Source of the DNA: JBBAFM01 sp041655415
GTDB lineage: Bacteria; Bacillota; Clostridia; Peptostreptococcales; JAAYPU01
DNA length: 64,000 nucleotides
Direction of reading: 5' to 3'
Assembly (NCBI GenBank): GCA_964429195.1
Contig: CAYSBC010000001.1
Coordinates: forward strand, 31,896 to 95,895
Position numbers and translations under genes: made by a program
Notes under the pieces: model-generated
Databases searched by the model: none
Seen by the model: the letters and a program-made list of their open reading frames with translations, nothing else
What the model was told of the DNA's origin: nothing
Part shown: positions 61,818 through 64,000 of the stretch, piece by piece
Layout of the letters: each line of letters starts with the position of its first letter
Numbering within the stretch: the stretch's first letter is position 1

Positions 61818-62816
61818 TTATAAAAATTCCCTGATAACTTTTGCACGTCTTATAACTCTCTCTCTTGCATTCATGTTTTCTCCATAGAATATTTGCAACG
61901 CTGCCGGTTGAATATTATCCATCAAATTCCTAACCTTATCTCTTTCTATATGGTTTATTATCCCTAAATCGATACCAAGCAAAATATCCGATAACAACTT
62001 CATGCTTTCTTTATAATTCATCATCCTAGCATTTTTCAAGAGTCCATAAGATCTATAAATTTTATCTTCAACTAACATTCTATCTCTTTTTAGCAATTGT
62101 TCCCGTGCAGATTTTTCTTTTTCAATAATCTTTAATACCATATTTTCAACAGCTTCGATAACCTCTATCTCATTAAAACCTAATGTGATCTGATTCGAAA
62201 CTTGAAATATATCTCCTAGATAGTCGGTTCCTTCGCCATAAACACCTCTTACTGCAAATCCCACCTTACTGACTGTATCGATTAAATTCTTTTCCTCACC
62301 TAAAGCCGTGATACCTGGAAGATGCATCATGACTGAAGCCCTCATTCCGGTGCCAATATTCGTCAAGCAAGATGTCAGATAGCCTAATCTTTCATTAAAA
62401 GCATATTCAAATCTATCCTCAATCATATCATCTATTTCACTAGCCCTTTTATAAGCCTCCCTTAAATCTAACCCAGGCTTAATGCATTGTATCCTGATAT
62501 GATCCTCTTCGTTAATCATGATGCTTACTTCTTCACTTGGATCAACGATAATAGCTGAGTTTTCATAATGGTTGAGAAGCTCCATGCTCATGAGATGCTT
62601 CTCAACTCGCTTTTTTCTTTCTACTGCATCCATATCCCTCAATATATCCATCCTGAAGTTTTCAAAACCCTTTTGATGATGCACCATATCCACTATTTCA
62701 GCCAATTGAGCTTGGCTTTCTTCCCAAGTCAGTCTATTTGGAAAAGGGTATTTTTTTAAATTTCTTGCAAGCCTAATTCTACTGCTTAGAAGGATGCCTC
62801 CATCTTGGCTATTCAT
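61818..62816 (-). CDS. mcsB: Protein-arginine kinase McsB
   Basis: McsB phosphorylates arginines to tag proteins for ClpCP, and inactivates CtsR. 332 residues, somewhat shorter than the 363 of Bacillus, mainly at the C-terminus. ATP:guanido phosphotransferase-type motifs are visible: ILLSSRIRLARNLKKYPFP (8-26), a central GYLTSCLTNIGTGMRASVMM segment with the catalytic Cys, and RGVYGEGTDYLGDIFQVSNQ. The ATG overlaps the mcsA stop by 8 bases. Whether the shorter C-terminus lacks the pArg-binding allosteric residues should be checked by alignment. Confidence 0.96.
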   Translation of the reverse strand: MNSQDGGILLSSRIRLARNLKKYPFPNRLTWEESQAQLAEIVDMVHHQKGFENFRMDILRDMDAVERKKRVEKHLMSMELLNHYENSAIIVDPSEEVSIMINEEDHIRIQCIKPGLDLREAYKRASEIDDMIEDRFEYAFNERLGYLTSCLTNIGTGMRASVMMHLPGITALGEEKNLIDTVSKVGFAVRGVYGEGTDYLGDIFQVSNQITLGFNEIEVIEAVENMVLKIIEKEKSAREQLLKRDRMLVEDKIYRSYGLLKNARMMNYKESMKLLSDILLGIDLGIINHIERDKVRNLMDNIQPAALQIFYGENMNARERVIRRAKVIREFL

Positions 62817-63336
62817 GATATTTACCCTCTAAAACACCTTCCTCGAGAGCCTTTATTTCATCTCGGATAATGGCTGCATCTTCAAATTCCTCAGTTTTAA
62901 CCTTCTCACTGAGCTTATACTTGAGCAAGACAATTTCATTTCTTACCTTAAGTTCTTTTCCTCTTTTTTTAGGGAACTTCCCAACATGAATATTGTTCCC
63001 TTGTAAATTATTTATGATCATCATCAGGTTTTTTTCAAAACGACTGAAACATTCACTGCATCCTAGTTTTTCCGATTCCTTAAAATCCTTCATACTTAAA
63101 CCACATTGAGGGCATTTCCATTCTGCATCTTTATCGTGTAAATCCTTCTGGCTTTGAATTGTATCGAATATATTGGTGACTATACTATCGATTGTATTAT
63201 TCTTGCCAACCTCAATAACGATATTTTCATATATTCTTGCACATTCTTCACATAAATTCATGGTGGTCTTTTCCCCACCTACTATTTTAACGATGTGAAA
63301 TTTAGCCTTATTTTGTTTACATTTTTCGCATAACAT
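62809..63336 (-). CDS. mcsA: McsA, activator of the arginine kinase McsB
   Basis: Start ATG 63336 (MLCEKCKQNKAKFH) with AAAGGAGGG upstream. An in-frame ATG 18 bases earlier is less suitable. The 175-residue protein has two zinc-finger pairs: CEKC...CEEC (residues 3-35) and CPQCG...CSEC (about 83-103), followed by a UVR coiled-coil near the C-terminus (about 135-170). McsA binds and activates McsB and helps inactivate CtsR. Member of the ctsR operon. Confidence 0.96.
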   Translation of the reverse strand: MLCEKCKQNKAKFHIVKIVGGEKTTMNLCEECARIYENIVIEVGKNNTIDSIVTNIFDTIQSQKDLHDKDAEWKCPQCGLSMKDFKESEKLGCSECFSRFEKNLMMIINNLQGNNIHVGKFPKKRGKELKVRNEIVLLKYKLSEKVKTEEFEDAAIIRDEIKALEEGVLEGKYHE

Positions 63337-63384
63337 GTGAAACCCTCCTTTCATATTTCTATTCTATGTTGAACAATTTGTCTT

Positions 63385-63846
63385 CTATTCCATATCAGCT
63401 AATGCAAGCATCATATTTTTTAAGATACTGGCCCTTAATTCATTTTTTATGTTGATAGGGCTTTGGATAGATCTATCACTTACAGCAGCTCTCATAATTT
63501 CCCCTTCTGTGTAGGATATTATTTCCCTTTCATAGAGCATCTCAATAATCTGAATAGCCTTAGACCTTCCTATATTATTCCCTACCTCAGCCATTAAACC
63601 TTCAATATATTGATCATTCGTCATATCCTTTTGGATAATTTTAATAGATCCTCCCCCGCCTCTTCTGCTTTCTATGACATATCCCTTGTCAATTGAAAAT
63701 CTTGTCGTAAGAACATAATTGATTTGAGATGGGGCACATTTAAAATAATTGGCTAATTCATTCCTCTGTATTTCTATGGCCTGATCATCAGCATCGACTA
63801 AGAGGTCCTTAATAAATAACTCTATGATGTCACTTATATTAGCCAC
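63385..63846 (-). CDS. ctsR: CtsR, repressor of class III heat-shock genes
   Basis: CtsR represses clp genes at low temperature and is released on heat or by McsB. I choose the GTG at 63846 (MANISDIIELFIKDLL), 8 bases after AAGGAG, matching the family start. A GTG at 63855 lies inside the ribosome site. 153 residues: winged helix-turn-helix with ANYFKCAPSQINYVLTTRF (recognition region) and the glycine-rich thermosensing wing RRGGGGSIKI, followed by the helical C-terminal domain. It is the first gene of ctsR-mcsA-mcsB-clpC-radA and represses itself through the operator just upstream. Confidence 0.97.
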   Translation of the reverse strand: MANISDIIELFIKDLLVDADDQAIEIQRNELANYFKCAPSQINYVLTTRFSIDKGYVIESRRGGGGSIKIIQKDMTNDQYIEGLMAEVGNNIGRSKAIQIIEMLYEREIISYTEGEIMRAAVSDRSIQSPINIKNELRASILKNMMLALADME

Positions 63847-63858
63847 CTTTATCACTCC

Positions 63859-63875
63859 TTAGACTTTCTTTGACT
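63859..63875 (-). promoter_or_regulatory. CtsR operator
   Basis: Minus strand AGTCAAAGAAAGTCTAA against RGTCAAANANRGTCAAA: one mismatch in the second half-site. It lies directly downstream of the -10 and overlaps the ribosome site, where binding would block both initiation and leader translation. Confidence 0.88.
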
Positions 63876-63878
63876 TTA

Positions 63879-63907
63879 ATTGTAAATCATATTTCTTTAT
63901 TTGTAAA
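63879..63907 (-). promoter_or_regulatory. ctsR operon promoter (SigA type)
   Basis: Minus strand TTTACA (63907-63902) and TACAAT (63884-63879), spacer 17, 33 bases before the ctsR start. The remaining 93 bases to the window end are A+T-rich and contain no gene I can see. Confidence 0.8.
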
Positions 63908-64000
63908 TACCCAATTTATTATTATTATATCTATTTCTTCATATTTTACCAAAAAGCCGTGAAGACAATGCTGCAATAAAATAACCTTCTATGATATTAT

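Noticed and set aside
1..64000. tRNA, rRNA, CRISPR arrays, insertion sequences, prophage
   Set aside because: I saw no cloverleaf-like tRNA ends, no rRNA segments, no regularly spaced repeats, and no transposase or integrase among the genes.

Overview
The window is A+T-rich, densely coded chromosomal DNA from a low-GC Gram-positive, endospore-forming bacterium, most likely a member of the class Clostridia. The evidence is the gene set (spoVG, cwlD-type amidase, ctsR-mcsA-mcsB-clpC, carD, a DUF3842 gene, addA, prsA-type lipoprotein foldase, fused ispDF), the gene order, strong AGGAGG-type ribosome sites and a SigH-like promoter in front of spoVG. Almost everything is core chromosome. I see no phage, insertion sequence, CRISPR array, rRNA or tRNA.

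Layout. 1-7.2 kb: start of nnr, acpS, ilvD, a Q/N/E-rich lipoprotein and addA. 7.2-17.5 kb: gpmI plus a hotdog thioesterase, facing the classic spoVG-glmU-prs-pth-mfd-prsA block on the minus strand. 17.6-28.4 kb: murC (plus), then a minus-strand run aspartokinase-secA-prfB-tex-ppaX-amidohydrolase. prfB carries the programmed +1 frameshift site CTT TGA C. 28.5-32.1 kb: two MrpD/NuoL-like proton-antiporter subunits with no other complex members. 32.1-32.5 kb: a 457-bp gene-free stretch with three palindromic elements, one of them a multibranch structure of about 130 bp. 32.5-40.8 kb: metK, two unknown genes, then an envelope group (galU, cysQ, a GT4 glycosyltransferase, a lipoprotein, an LCP-family ligase). 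41-49.5 kb: hbd, mntP, ilvN, cwlD-like amidase, dcd, an AI-2E-family permease, DUF3842, proS, ispDF. 49.6-63.9 kb: yacL (PIN-TRAM), carD, an RND pump with its adaptor and a two-component system, radA, clpC, mcsB, mcsA, ctsR.

How the parts work together. The right end is the protein-quality-control operon controlled by CtsR, with a canonical promoter and a near-consensus CtsR operator. In Bacillus the block continues radA-disA-yacL-ispD-ispF. Here disA is missing from that place and a response regulator, kinase, adaptor and RND pump sit between radA and carD-yacL-ispDF. The left half couples nucleotide-sugar and PRPP supply (glmU, prs) with ribosome rescue and repair (pth, mfd), under a promoter that looks SigH-dependent. 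Several promoters lack a good -35 box but carry an extended -10 (TGnTATAAT).

The items most worth a second look are the structured intergenic element near 32.2-32.3 kb, a cluster of DnaA-box-like sites between the amidase gene and ilvN, the orphan antiporter pair, the RF2 frameshift together with an SPY in place of the SPF discriminator motif, a shortened zinc finger in RadA, and the RND/two-component insertion.
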